Shown here piece by piece: positions 35,010 through 43,227 of a stretch of DNA of 64,000 nucleotides. Numbering within the stretch: the first letter of the stretch is position 1; the number at the start of each line of letters is the position of its first letter. The position numbers and the translations under genes are program-made. Source of the stretch: Mycobacterium sp. IS-3022 (lineage in GTDB: Bacteria > Actinomycetota > Actinomycetes > Mycobacteriales > Mycobacteriaceae); NCBI RefSeq assembly GCF_001500065.1, contig NZ_LQIN01000048.1:62001-126000 (forward strand), written 5' to 3'. The notes under the pieces are model-generated. The model did no database searches. It was not told the origin of the DNA and saw nothing but the letters and a program-made list of their open reading frames with translations.

Positions 35010-35597
35010 TCACACCGCCTCTGCCAACAGCTCGGCCGGCTTGATCGTGGGATCGCCCTTCTTCCAGTTGCAGGCGCACAGCTCGTCGGACTGCAGGGCG
35101 TCGAGAACCCGCAGCACCTCGTCGACGTTGCGGCCCACGGAGCCGGCCGTGACCGACACGAACTGGATCTCATTGTTGGGGTCGACGATGAACGTCGCCC
35201 GGTCGGCGACACCGTCGGCGTTGAGCACTCCGGTCGCCAGCGCCAGTTCCCGCTTGAGGTCGGAAGCCATCGGGAACGGCAGCTTCTTGAGGTCCTCGTG
35301 TTGGGCCCGCCACTGGAAGTGGACGAACTCGTTGTCGACGGACACGCCGATGACCTTCGCGTCGCGGTCCTCGAAATCCTCGTTGAGCTTGCCGAACGCG
35401 GCGATCTCCGTCGGGCACACGAAGGTGAAGTCCTTCGGCCAGAAGAAGACGATCCGCCACTTGCCCTCGTGGTCGTCGCTGGTCACGCGGATGAAATAGT
35501 CGTCGGGCTGCTTGGCATCGACCTCGGAGAGATCACCGCCGACCACCGCCGCCATGTCGTAGCGGGGAAACTGGTCACCGATCGTCAACAATGCCAT
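35010..35597 (-). CDS. ahpC: Alkyl hydroperoxide reductase AhpC
   Basis: A 195-residue peroxiredoxin. Peroxidatic Cys61 lies in FTFVCPTE, and the C-terminal cysteines are in DELCACNW, as in M. tuberculosis AhpC, whose Cys174 and Cys176 take part in the cycle. MALLTIGDQ at 35597 is chosen by homology; an in-frame GTG three codons upstream sits closer to the AAGGA ribosome site. In most mycobacteria ahpC is divergent from oxyR; here no oxyR gene or remnant is present. Confidence 0.95.
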   Translation of the reverse strand: MALLTIGDQFPRYDMAAVVGGDLSEVDAKQPDDYFIRVTSDDHEGKWRIVFFWPKDFTFVCPTEIAAFGKLNEDFEDRDAKVIGVSVDNEFVHFQWRAQHEDLKKLPFPMASDLKRELALATGVLNADGVADRATFIVDPNNEIQFVSVTAGSVGRNVDEVLRVLDALQSDELCACNWKKGDPTIKPAELLAEAV

Positions 35598-35625
35598 CGC
35601 TCGCACACCATCCTTATTGCTTAGT

Positions 35626-35653
35626 TTGGATTCAGTCCAGATTACCTATCCAA
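35626..35653. promoter_or_regulatory. TTGGAT-N16-ATCCAA inverted repeat upstream of ahpC
   Basis: Perfect 6-base arms at 35626-35631 and 35648-35653 lie 28-56 bases before the ahpC start, in an AT-richer part of the 224-base spacer (35598-35821). Position suits a promoter-proximal regulator site. It is not a recognised OxyR, FurA or IdeR box, so the assignment is tentative. Confidence 0.3.
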
Positions 35654-35821
35654 TTCTGCGCGGTCCGCGCTGCAAAGACAAGCCGCCCCGACGTGATTGC
35701 TGCCACACCGGCGCCGTGAAATTGGTTCCGTTTCAGCAGATTTCGGGGGACCGACTGCGGGCTCGCCGCCGCTCCGGCCGCGCGAGACCGCAAAGACGCC
35801 GTCGTTGCTACCGTCGGGGGG

Positions 35822-36076
35822 ATGTCGAACATCTCTGAAAACGACCGCATCGAGGACGTCACGCCAGGCGACCTCGTGCTCGTCGACCGCGGCGCCGGCC
35901 CCGTCCCGTGCAAAGTGGTCCACAAGGACGAAACCGAGGGAACCTGCGTGGTCACCTACGAGGTCGACGACGGTGGAACGTTCCAGGTGGAGTACGCCGC
36001 CGGGACTCGCGTCACCCGCTCGCTCGAGGCGAAATGGGAATCCGAACAAAGCCCGACGCAGCACAAGCCGCTCTGA
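35822..36076 (+). CDS. Small hypothetical protein (84 residues)
   Basis: MSNISENDRIEDVTPGDLVLV starts an acidic protein with regularly spaced beta-type stretches (PCKVVHKDETEGTCVVTYEV; GTFQVEYAAGTRVTRSL), suggesting a small beta-barrel. A GGGGGG run immediately precedes the ATG. Not recognised. It is 22 bases upstream of fadE2 and may be co-transcribed. Confidence 0.6.
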   Translation: MSNISENDRIEDVTPGDLVLVDRGAGPVPCKVVHKDETEGTCVVTYEVDDGGTFQVEYAAGTRVTRSLEAKWESEQSPTQHKPL

Positions 36077-36098
36077 CCGGGTGTCATATCGTGGCGCC

Positions 36099-37376
36099 AT
36101 GGACTTCGCGATGTCGGCCAAGGCGCAGGACTACCACAAACGCCTGACCGAGTTCATGACGGAATTCGTCTTCCCCGCCGAGGCCGAATACCACCGCTAC
36201 CGCGAAGAGGCGGGACCGAAGGACCACACCGTTCCCCCGATCGTCGAGGAGTTGAAGGTCCTCGCCAAGGAGCGCGGGCTGTGGAACCTCTTCCTGCCGT
36301 CGGTCTCGGGGCTGACCAACCTGGAGTACGCGCCGCTTGCCGAGCTTTCGGGGTGGAGCCTGGAGATCGCGCCCGAGGCGCTCAACTGCGCCGCGCCGGA
36401 CACCGGCAACATGGAGACGCTGCACCTGTTCGCCTCCGAGGAGCAGCGCCGGCAATGGCTCGATCCGCTGCTGGCTGGCGAGATCCGCAGCGCCTTCGCG
36501 ATGACCGAACCGGCGGTGGCCTCCAGCGATGCCCGCAACATCGAGACGACGATGCTGCGCGACGGGGACGACTACGTCATCAACGGCCGCAAGTGGTGGA
36601 TCACCGGGGCCGCCGACCCGCGTTGCAAGATCCTGATCGTGATGGGCCGCACCAACCCCGACGCGGCCAGCCACCAGCAGCAGTCGATGATCCTGGTGCC
36701 GGTCGACACACCCGGCGTCGACATCCAGCGCTCCCTTCCGGTATTCGGCTGGCAGGACCAGCACGGGCACTGCGAGATCGTCTTCGACAACGTCCGGGTG
36801 CCGGTCGAGAACCTTCTGCACGAGGAGGGCAGCGGGTTCGCGATCGCCCAGGCGCGGCTGGGTCCCGGCCGCATCCACCACTGCATGCGGGCGCTGGGGG
36901 CCGCCGAGCGGGCGCTGGCGTTGATGGTCGACCGGGTGCAGAAGCGGGTCGCGTTCGGCAAGCCGCTGTCCGAGCAGGGTGTGGTGCGTGAGGCGATCGC
37001 CAAGTCCCGCAATGAGATCGACCAGGCGCGGCTGCTGTGCGAGAAGGCCGCGTGGACGATCGATCAGCAGGGCAACAAGGCCGCCCACGTGTTGGTGTCG
37101 CAGATCAAGTCGGTGGCCCCGCAGATCGCCTGCAACGTGATCGACCGCGCCATCCAGGTGCACGGCGCCGCCGGGGTCAGCGACGACTTCCCGCTGGCCC
37201 GGCTGTACAGCTGGCACCGCGCGATGCGGCTGTTCGACGGGCCCGACGAGGTGCACATGCGCACCATCGCCCGGGCTGAACTCGGTAGGGAGAAAAGCGC
37301 TTTCGTATCGGCGGCGAGCCGCCAGTCGGACACCGCGGCGAGCAGCCAATCCAACACGGCGGTGACCGGCCGGTGA
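36099..37376 (+). CDS. fadE2: Acyl-CoA dehydrogenase FadE2 (Rv0154c-like)
   Basis: A 425-residue ACAD11-type acyl-CoA dehydrogenase. Signatures: CAAPDTGNMETL, FAMTEPAVASSDARNIET, GRKWWITGAADPR, GPGRIHHCMRALGAAERAL, VHGAAGVSDDFPLARLYSWHR and GPDEVHMRTIARAEL. The ATG at 36099 is chosen; the frame is open far upstream through the small hypothetical gene. Related human ACAD10/11 enzymes act on 4-hydroxy or very long acyl-CoA. It overlaps the phosphatase gene (GTGA), as Rv0154c-Rv0153c are paired. The last 25 residues are a Ser/Gln/Ala-rich tail. Confidence 0.9.
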   Translation: MDFAMSAKAQDYHKRLTEFMTEFVFPAEAEYHRYREEAGPKDHTVPPIVEELKVLAKERGLWNLFLPSVSGLTNLEYAPLAELSGWSLEIAPEALNCAAPDTGNMETLHLFASEEQRRQWLDPLLAGEIRSAFAMTEPAVASSDARNIETTMLRDGDDYVINGRKWWITGAADPRCKILIVMGRTNPDAASHQQQSMILVPVDTPGVDIQRSLPVFGWQDQHGHCEIVFDNVRVPVENLLHEEGSGFAIAQARLGPGRIHHCMRALGAAERALALMVDRVQKRVAFGKPLSEQGVVREAIAKSRNEIDQARLLCEKAAWTIDQQGNKAAHVLVSQIKSVAPQIACNVIDRAIQVHGAAGVSDDFPLARLYSWHRAMRLFDGPDEVHMRTIARAELGREKSAFVSAASRQSDTAASSQSNTAVTGR

Positions 37377-38170
37377 CGATTGGACTCGGCGAGCTCTCGG
37401 GCGCATGGAATTTCCGTGACGTCGCGGCCGAGACGGGCGTGCGCCCGGGCCGGTTCTTCCGGTCCAGCGAGCTGAGCGGTCTCGACGACGCCGGCCGTCG
37501 TCGCCTCGTCGAACTGGGCATCACCGATGTGGCCGATCTGCGCTCGGCGCGGGAGGTGGAGCGTCACGGCACGGGTGCGGTGCCCTCGGGAGTGGAAGTG
37601 CACCACCTCCACTTCCACGAGGTCACGGCCGTGTCCGCGGAGGCGCCGCACGAGTCGGCCTTCCAGAAGATGATGACCGACAAGCCCGACGACGAGGACG
37701 TCAGCGTGGCCGCCCTGCGGTTCATGACCGAGGAGTACCAGCGGTTCCCGACCTTGCCCGGCGCGCAACGCGCTGTGCGGCAGGTCATTTCACTATTGGC
37801 GGCGGGCCGTCCGGTCATCGCGCACTGCTTCGCCGGCAAGGACCGCACCGGCTTCACAGTGGCCACCGCCCTCGGCGCGGTGGGCGTCGACCGCGACGTG
37901 ATCATGGCTGATTTTCTGCGCAGCAACGACGCGGTGCCGCACCTGCGGGAGCAGATCATGAGGTCGGTGCGCGAGCGGACCGAGACGGACGAGGAAGTCA
38001 CGTTCGTGGAGGCGCGATTGACCGACGCGGTGCTCGGCGTGCGCGAGGAGTATCTCGCCGCCGCGCGCCGTTCGATCGACCAGAACTACGGTTCGTTGCG
38101 CGGCTATCTCGAGGCGGCGGGCGTGCCGGACGAAGAGGTCACCCGGCTCCGCGCCGCGCTGCTGGGCTGA
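37373..38170 (+). CDS. ptpB: PtpB-type dual-specificity/lipid phosphatase
   Basis: A 265-residue protein of the atypical phosphatase family typified by M. tuberculosis PtpB (Rv0153c). It starts VTIGLGELSGAWNFRDVA. The P-loop HCFAGKDRTG holds catalytic Cys152 and Arg158, followed by the family's lid segments (DRDVIMADFLRSND) and the end YGSLRGYLEAAG. PtpB is secreted in pathogens and removes phosphate from phosphotyrosine and phosphoinositides; there is no classical signal peptide here. Role in this organism is unknown. Confidence 0.92.
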   Translation: MTIGLGELSGAWNFRDVAAETGVRPGRFFRSSELSGLDDAGRRRLVELGITDVADLRSAREVERHGTGAVPSGVEVHHLHFHEVTAVSAEAPHESAFQKMMTDKPDDEDVSVAALRFMTEEYQRFPTLPGAQRAVRQVISLLAAGRPVIAHCFAGKDRTGFTVATALGAVGVDRDVIMADFLRSNDAVPHLREQIMRSVRERTETDEEVTFVEARLTDAVLGVREEYLAAARRSIDQNYGSLRGYLEAAGVPDEEVTRLRAALLG

Positions 38171-38171
38171 T

Positions 38172-39335
38172 CTAGGCGCCGCCCTTTTCCGCCTCGTACT
38201 TCTTGGTCATGTGGTCGATTGCGCTGAGCTGCGTCTGGGCGAGTTCCTCTCGCACTTGGCCGGCCCGCGCCGCGGCGTCGAGCGTCGGCTGCGCCTGACC
38301 CTGGAAATGCGGGAACACCTCGGCGGCGAACAACTCCGCCGAGCGTTTGGTGGCCGCCGGGTTGGCCCACTCGTGGCCCATCTGCAGCAGGCACCCGAAC
38401 CCACCGGACTGGTCCCACAACCGCTGCACCTGAGCTCGCGCCCGCTCCGGCGTGCCGATCACCCCGGCGCCGGCCTCGTTGATGATGTCGATCATGTCGT
38501 CGACGTGGTCGCCCGGAATCGTCATCTGGGGGAACGCCGCGATTTTCTGGAAGTAGTTGAACCACGGCTCGATACCGAACCGGACGTCGGCGCGGGCCTG
38601 CTCCTCGGTCTCGGCGATGTGGAACGGCCCGACCAGCGACCAGTTCCTGCGGTCGACTGTGGTGCCGAACGCGGCGGCGCGTTCCTCGACGATGCCCCAG
38701 TGATGGGCGAGCGCGTCGAACCCCTCGACGACCAGCGTCGCGCCGATCGACAGCAGGCCGATGCCGTGCTTGCCCGCCAGCCGCGCGCCGGTCGGGGACG
38801 CCACCGCGGCGACGGCCAGCGGGATGCCGTCCTCCGAGTAGGGCGCCAGTTGCAGTCGCGCGTCGAACAGTTCGTGCGTCGGGGTCTTCGCCGAGACGGT
38901 CTCGCCGTTGAGCAGCCGGACCACGATGTCGAGGTTGGTCTCCAGCAGCTCGCGGGTGTCGGTGGGCGTCAGACCGATCATCGCGGCGTCGGTGGGCAGT
39001 GAACCGGGTCCCATACCGCCGATGATGCGGCCGTGGGTGAGGTGGTCGAGCAGCATCAGCCGGTCGGCCGTCCACAGCGGGTTGTGGTACGCCAGCGAGA
39101 TCACGCCTGTGCCGAACCGGATCCGTTTGGCGCGCTGGGCCGCCGCGGCGATGAACACCTCGGGTGAGCTGATGATCTCGCTGCCCGCGGAGTGGTGCTC
39201 GCCGATCCACGCCTCGTCGTAGCCGACCGCGTCGAGGTGTTCGACGAGTTCGAGGTCGCGTTGCAGCGCGAGCGTCGGGTTCGTGCCGGCGCGGTGAAAC
39301 GGTGCGATGAAATATCCGAAGCGCAGCTTGGCCAT
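38172..39335 (-). CDS. LLM class flavin-dependent oxidoreductase
   Basis: A 387-residue luciferase-like monooxygenase. Start AKLRFGYFIAPFHRAGTNPT, substrate/flavin region YDEAWIGEHHSAG, then LMLLDHLTHGRIIGGMGPGS and a C-terminal SAMA-type helix (QVQRLWDQSGGFGCLLQMG). Members use FMN or F420 for oxygenation or reduction of hydrophobic compounds. Last gene of a probable seven-gene operon (44627 down to 38172), 9 bases after DUF456. It converges with ptpB. Confidence 0.85.
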   Translation of the reverse strand: MAKLRFGYFIAPFHRAGTNPTLALQRDLELVEHLDAVGYDEAWIGEHHSAGSEIISSPEVFIAAAAQRAKRIRFGTGVISLAYHNPLWTADRLMLLDHLTHGRIIGGMGPGSLPTDAAMIGLTPTDTRELLETNLDIVVRLLNGETVSAKTPTHELFDARLQLAPYSEDGIPLAVAAVASPTGARLAGKHGIGLLSIGATLVVEGFDALAHHWGIVEERAAAFGTTVDRRNWSLVGPFHIAETEEQARADVRFGIEPWFNYFQKIAAFPQMTIPGDHVDDMIDIINEAGAGVIGTPERARAQVQRLWDQSGGFGCLLQMGHEWANPAATKRSAELFAAEVFPHFQGQAQPTLDAAARAGQVREELAQTQLSAIDHMTKKYEAEKGGA

Positions 39336-39344
39336 TCCAGCAAG

Positions 39345-39830
39345 CTACTGCGTCAAGTACACCCCGATGACCCAAATCACGGTGGCGAGCAGCGCGCCTG
39401 CCAATTCGACCCCGACCGACAGGGCGACGCCCTTCAGCGCATGCTTCGTCGATGTCCAGGCGACGCGTTGGTCGTGCCGATTGGCCAGTTCGGCCAGATA
39501 GATGCCCAGGACGAAGCCAATCGGCAGGCCGAGAACCGGGATCACGAAGAAGCCGATGATGCCGAGCGCGCCGCCGGCGACCAGGCTCCAGGTCCGCACA
39601 TCGGCCTCGCGCATCCGCCGCATCGGCCAGGTGTACTTGATCAGCATGGCAGCGGCGAGCAACACCGTGGCCGCGCCGAACGTCACCCATCCGGTCGGGT
39701 TGTTTTCGACGACGGCCCACACCGCGATAGCGCCGAACACCAACAGGGTTCCGGGCAGCAGCGGAACCACGATGCCGACAATGCCGACCGCGATGGCCAG
39801 CGCCACGAGCACGATCCCGCCTGGACTCAT
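39345..39830 (-). CDS. DUF456 membrane protein
   Basis: A 161-residue protein with about four transmembrane segments, including the glycine-rich tandem pattern of DUF456 (LGIIGFFVIPVLGLPIGFVLGIYLAE). Function unknown. It sits 10 bases after the methyltransferase gene and 9 bases before the LLM gene, so is part of the same operon. Confidence 0.85.
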   Translation of the reverse strand: MSPGGIVLVALAIAVGIVGIVVPLLPGTLLVFGAIAVWAVVENNPTGWVTFGAATVLLAAAMLIKYTWPMRRMREADVRTWSLVAGGALGIIGFFVIPVLGLPIGFVLGIYLAELANRHDQRVAWTSTKHALKGVALSVGVELAGALLATVIWVIGVYLTQ

Positions 39831-39840
39831 GGCTCGCGCC

Positions 39841-40590
39841 TCACGGACGGTGCGCCCGCACCCATTGGATGTTGGCGAGGGATTTGGTGCGCACGCTGAG
39901 GAACCCCTGTTGCTCGAACAGGTCGCCGAGTTCGTCCTCGCCGAAAAAGTGCGCCCCGCCGCTCGACAACAGCCGAAGCGGCGCAGGCACGTGGCCCACC
40001 GTGGGCACCATGATCGCGATCCGCCCGCCGGGCCGCAGCACCCGATACATCTCCGCGACTGCCGCCGATGGCTCGGGAATCAGCTGCAGCACCGCGAGGG
40101 AGGTCACCGCGTCGATGCTCGCTTCCCGGAACGGCAACCGCTGGGCGTCGGCGCGCAGGAACCCGACGTTCGAGCCGGCCTGTGCGCGCACCGCCCGAGC
40201 CAGCATCGGTTCGGAGATGTCGACGCCGAGGGCCAGACCGTCCGGACCGGCGGCACGCGCCAGCGATGCGGTCACGTTGCCGGGGCCGCTTCCGACGTCG
40301 AGTGCGATGCCGCCCCGGGGGATGTTCAGCCAGTCGATGGGCAGCTGCCACGCGCCGACGAATCTGCGCGCGAACGCCTGCGCGTTGTCGTAGAGCATGG
40401 AGCCAAGGCCCGATGCCCAGGCGGCCTGGATGAAGCCGGTGTTCTTCGGCGGTGCATGGTCGGTCGACGTCCGATCGCTGAGCAGGTCCAGGTAGCCCTT
40501 GCTGACGTCAACAGACGATGGCGGGTCGGTGAAGAGTTCGACCGCCCTGCGCAACGCGGGCGGGAGCGCGGTTGTCGACTGATCGGTCAC
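39841..40590 (-). CDS. Class I SAM-dependent methyltransferase
   Basis: A 249-residue GTG-started protein. The SAM-binding motif I is at about 92-100 (ALDVGSGPGNVT), motif II around LGVDISEPML, and motif post-III YRVLRPGGRIAIMVP. This is the UbiE/Methyltransf_11 type. Substrate unknown; its place among oxidoreductases suggests a small hydrophobic metabolite. Confidence 0.85.
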   Translation of the reverse strand: MTDQSTTALPPALRRAVELFTDPPSSVDVSKGYLDLLSDRTSTDHAPPKNTGFIQAAWASGLGSMLYDNAQAFARRFVGAWQLPIDWLNIPRGGIALDVGSGPGNVTASLARAAGPDGLALGVDISEPMLARAVRAQAGSNVGFLRADAQRLPFREASIDAVTSLAVLQLIPEPSAAVAEMYRVLRPGGRIAIMVPTVGHVPAPLRLLSSGGAHFFGEDELGDLFEQQGFLSVRTKSLANIQWVRAHRP

Positions 40591-40615
40591 TCCTCCACGC
40601 TAGCCGTTCGCGATG

Positions 40616-41320
40616 TCACGCGCCCAGCTTCGTCGCGAGGTCATGGAAATCCGTTGCCATCACGTCGAATTCACCATCGGCGATTTTCGGCGGGCGGCGC
40701 CTTCCCTCGCCGTATTCCAGCGGCCTGTCCACCCACGCTGTCATCAGCCCTGCGCGCTTCGCCCCGCGCAGATCGCTGGCGTGCGCGGCCACCAGCATCA
40801 GCTCACCCGGCGCCACGTCGAGCAGTTCGGCGCAGTCGAGGTAGGCCTCCGGGTCCGGCTTGTAGTGACGGAACAATTCGGCAGAGATCACGCAATCCCA
40901 CGGCAGTGCGGCCCGCTTGGCCATGTTGGTCAGCAGCGAGACGTTGCCGTTCGACAGCGTCGTGATCACGAACTTGCGTTTGAGACGCGTGAGCCCAGCG
41001 ACCGTGTCGGGCCACGGGTCGAGGCGATGCCAGGCGCGATTGAGGTGGTCGACGGCATCGTCGTCGGCGGTGATGTCGGCCTTGGCGAGCAGGTCGACGA
41101 GGATCCTCCGGTGCAGGTCGTCGATCTTGGTCCACGGGAGTTCGCCGCGGCGCACCCGGTCCATCGCCAGCGGGTAGCCGGCACGCCAATCGTCGGCGAA
41201 GGCAGCCCAATCCCGTTGTACTCCTTGGGCTTTGCCAAAGTCCGCGAGCTGGCGGATGATGCTCGAGCGCCAGTCGACAACCGTGCCGAACACGTCGAAA
41301 GCCAACGCCCGCGGCGCCAT
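40616..41320 (-). CDS. Haloacid dehalogenase, type II (HAD superfamily)
   Basis: A 234-residue HAD enzyme. The nucleophile Asp9 lies in ALAFDVFGTVVDW; motif II is FVITTLSNGN, motif III Lys-containing RHYKPDPEAYLDC and motif IV MLVAAHASDLRGAKRAGL. The type II haloacid dehalogenase class hydrolyses 2-haloacids to hydroxyacids; some members have other phosphatase-like roles. Its ATG directly abuts the preceding quinone reductase stop region, indicating one operon. Confidence 0.88.
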   Translation of the reverse strand: MAPRALAFDVFGTVVDWRSSIIRQLADFGKAQGVQRDWAAFADDWRAGYPLAMDRVRRGELPWTKIDDLHRRILVDLLAKADITADDDAVDHLNRAWHRLDPWPDTVAGLTRLKRKFVITTLSNGNVSLLTNMAKRAALPWDCVISAELFRHYKPDPEAYLDCAELLDVAPGELMLVAAHASDLRGAKRAGLMTAWVDRPLEYGEGRRRPPKIADGEFDVMATDFHDLATKLGA

Positions 41321-42280
41321 CTAGGGCTCCAGCACCAGCTTGCCCAGGACCCCGCCGTCGGCCAGCGCCTGCAGCGCTTCGGCACCCTTGGACAGCGGAA
41401 AGCGCATCGGCGGCGGTGGCCGCAGTCCGGCTTTGACCAACTCCGCCACCCCGAACTCGAACACCGACTGCGAGCCCGGCTTGCGGTTGACGTACTCGCC
41501 GTAGCCGACGCCGATCACCGCGACGTTGCGCAACAGCAACCGGTTCACCTTCACCGTCGGGATTCCGCCCGCCGCAAAGCCAATCACCAGCAACCGGCCC
41601 TCGACGGCGAGCGCACGGATCGCGTCGTCGAAAGCGTCACCGCCGATCGGGTCCACCACCAGGTCGACGCCTCGGCCGTCGGTCGCAGCCTTGACCGCCT
41701 CCAACCAACCCTCGGTGAGCGGCAACACGACATCGGCGCCCAGCGATTCGACGAACTCGACCGCATGTGGTCGGTGCACCATCGCGATCACCGTGGCGCC
41801 CAACGCCTTCGCGATCTGTACCGCCGCGGTGCCGACGCCGCCCGCCGATCCCAGCACCAGCACCGTCTCGCCCGGCCGCAGCGCTCCCCGCTTGGCCAGT
41901 GCGAAGTACATCGTCTGGTAATTGCCCAGCAGCGCAACGGATTCGGCGTCGTCCAGGTCGTCCGGGGTGCGCATGAGGTTGGCGGGCTGCACCGCCACCT
42001 GCTCAGCCCACGCCCCGAGCATCGAGAGCGCGGTCACCCGCTCACCCGGTTTGAACTCCGACTCATACGGCGCCGACCGCACCACCCCGGCGACCTCCAT
42101 GCCGGGGATGAACGGCGGCTCCAGTCGCAGCTGATACTCGCCGCGCAACAGCAACAGGTCGGGGAAGCTCACCCCGGCCGCACCGACGTCGACAACGACG
42201 TCATCGCCGCCTACTTCATCGACGTCGGTGTAGACCAGGCCGGACGGACCGGAAAGTTCCCGCGCGACAAGCGCTTTCAT
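41321..42280 (-). CDS. NADPH:quinone oxidoreductase family protein (Rv0149-like)
   Basis: A 319-residue zinc-free medium-chain reductase. It has an N-terminal GroES-like fold (FPDLLLLRGEYQLRLEPPFI, GMEVAGVV), the NADPH motif LGSAGGVGTAAVQIAKALGA and DPIGGDAFDDAIRAL. It reduces quinones or enoyl compounds with NADPH. It follows the SDR gene by 10 bases, exactly as Rv0148-Rv0149. Confidence 0.9.
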   Translation of the reverse strand: MKALVARELSGPSGLVYTDVDEVGGDDVVVDVGAAGVSFPDLLLLRGEYQLRLEPPFIPGMEVAGVVRSAPYESEFKPGERVTALSMLGAWAEQVAVQPANLMRTPDDLDDAESVALLGNYQTMYFALAKRGALRPGETVLVLGSAGGVGTAAVQIAKALGATVIAMVHRPHAVEFVESLGADVVLPLTEGWLEAVKAATDGRGVDLVVDPIGGDAFDDAIRALAVEGRLLVIGFAAGGIPTVKVNRLLLRNVAVIGVGYGEYVNRKPGSQSVFEFGVAELVKAGLRPPPPMRFPLSKGAEALQALADGGVLGKLVLEP

Positions 42281-42290
42281 GCAGCGAGAC

Positions 42291-43154
42291 TCAGCCGAGG
42301 CTGAAGGTGGCCCGCTGAGCCGCCGACAGGTCGGTGATCTCGCCCCACTTCGCGGCGATGTCGTCGACCGAGGGAACCTCGGAGAACGTGATGCCCTCGT
42401 TCTGGAACAGCGCGGTGCGCTGAACCTTGCCGCCGCCGACGATGAACACCGAAGCGGTGTCGGGCACTTCCTCGGTCATCAGATAGGCCACGACCGGCGC
42501 CACGTACTCGGGCGTCAGCTTCTCGAAGACCTCCGGCGGCAGGATGTCCTGCGTCATCCGGGTCGCCGCGATCGGGGCGACCGCGTTGGCCTTGATGTTG
42601 TACTTCGCGCCTTCCTGGGCCAGCGTGTTGATCAGGCCGACGAGGCCGAGTTTGGCGGCCCCGTAGTTGGCCTGGCCGAAGTTGCCGAACAGCCCACTGG
42701 TTGAGGTGGCGACGACCACACGGCCGAAGCTGTTCTCCCGGAAGTGCGGCCACGCCGCGCGGATCACGTTGTAACCGCCGTACAGGTGCACCTTGAGCAC
42801 CGCGTCCCAGTTGGCGAACTCCATCTTGTGGAACGTGCCGTCGCGCAGGATGCCCGCGTTGGAGACCACGCCGTCGACCTTGCCGAACTCGTCGAGCGCG
42901 GTCTTGATGATGTTCTCGGCGCCCTCGGGCTCGGCGACGCTGTCGTAATTTGCGACGGCGCGTCCGCCCGCGTCCTTGATCTCCTTGACGACCTGGTCGG
43001 CCATGTTGTGTCCGGCGCCGGTGCCGTCGCGTGAACCGCCGAGGTCGTTGACGACGACGCTGGCGCCCTCCCGGGCGAGGGTCAGCGCGTACTCGCGCCC
43101 GAGTCCGCCTCCGGCCCCGGTGACGACGATGACGCGATCCTGCACTCCTGGCAT
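42291..43154 (-). CDS. Short-chain dehydrogenase/reductase (Rv0148-like, 17-beta-HSD4/MFE-2 type)
   Basis: A 287-residue SDR. It has the NAD motif TGAGGGLGRE (12-21), the extended NDLGGSRDGTG loop of peroxisomal multifunctional-enzyme 2-type 3-hydroxyacyl-CoA dehydrogenases, NAG (SNAGILRD), and the catalytic Ser with the YxxxK motif in QANYGAAKLG. It probably oxidises 3-hydroxyacyl-CoA or a steroid-derived substrate. Same order as Rv0147-Rv0148-Rv0149. Confidence 0.9.
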   Translation of the reverse strand: MPGVQDRVIVVTGAGGGLGREYALTLAREGASVVVNDLGGSRDGTGAGHNMADQVVKEIKDAGGRAVANYDSVAEPEGAENIIKTALDEFGKVDGVVSNAGILRDGTFHKMEFANWDAVLKVHLYGGYNVIRAAWPHFRENSFGRVVVATSTSGLFGNFGQANYGAAKLGLVGLINTLAQEGAKYNIKANAVAPIAATRMTQDILPPEVFEKLTPEYVAPVVAYLMTEEVPDTASVFIVGGGKVQRTALFQNEGITFSEVPSVDDIAAKWGEITDLSAAQRATFSLG

Positions 43155-43174
43155 GGGGTTCCTTTCTAGAGTCT

Positions 43175-43227
43175 GCGATTTCGGTGTAGTTCGTTGCGCT
43201 GAGCGCGTCCGATTACACCGAAATCGC
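43175..43227. repeat. Perfect 14-base inverted repeat with nested hairpin between aldehyde dehydrogenase and SDR
   Basis: GCGATTTCGGTGTA at 43175-43188 and its exact complement TACACCGAAATCGC at 43214-43227 enclose 25 bases that include GCGCTGAGCGC. The right arm ends on the first base of the aldehyde dehydrogenase stop codon. It may attenuate or process the operon transcript, or be a member of a dispersed palindromic element. Confidence 0.6.

Noticed and set aside
35617..35838. 73-codon plus-strand frame upstream of the 84-residue hypothetical gene
   Set aside because: Arg-rich, no ribosome site, ends in the next gene and lacks any conserved look; the region is better read as the ahpC promoter.
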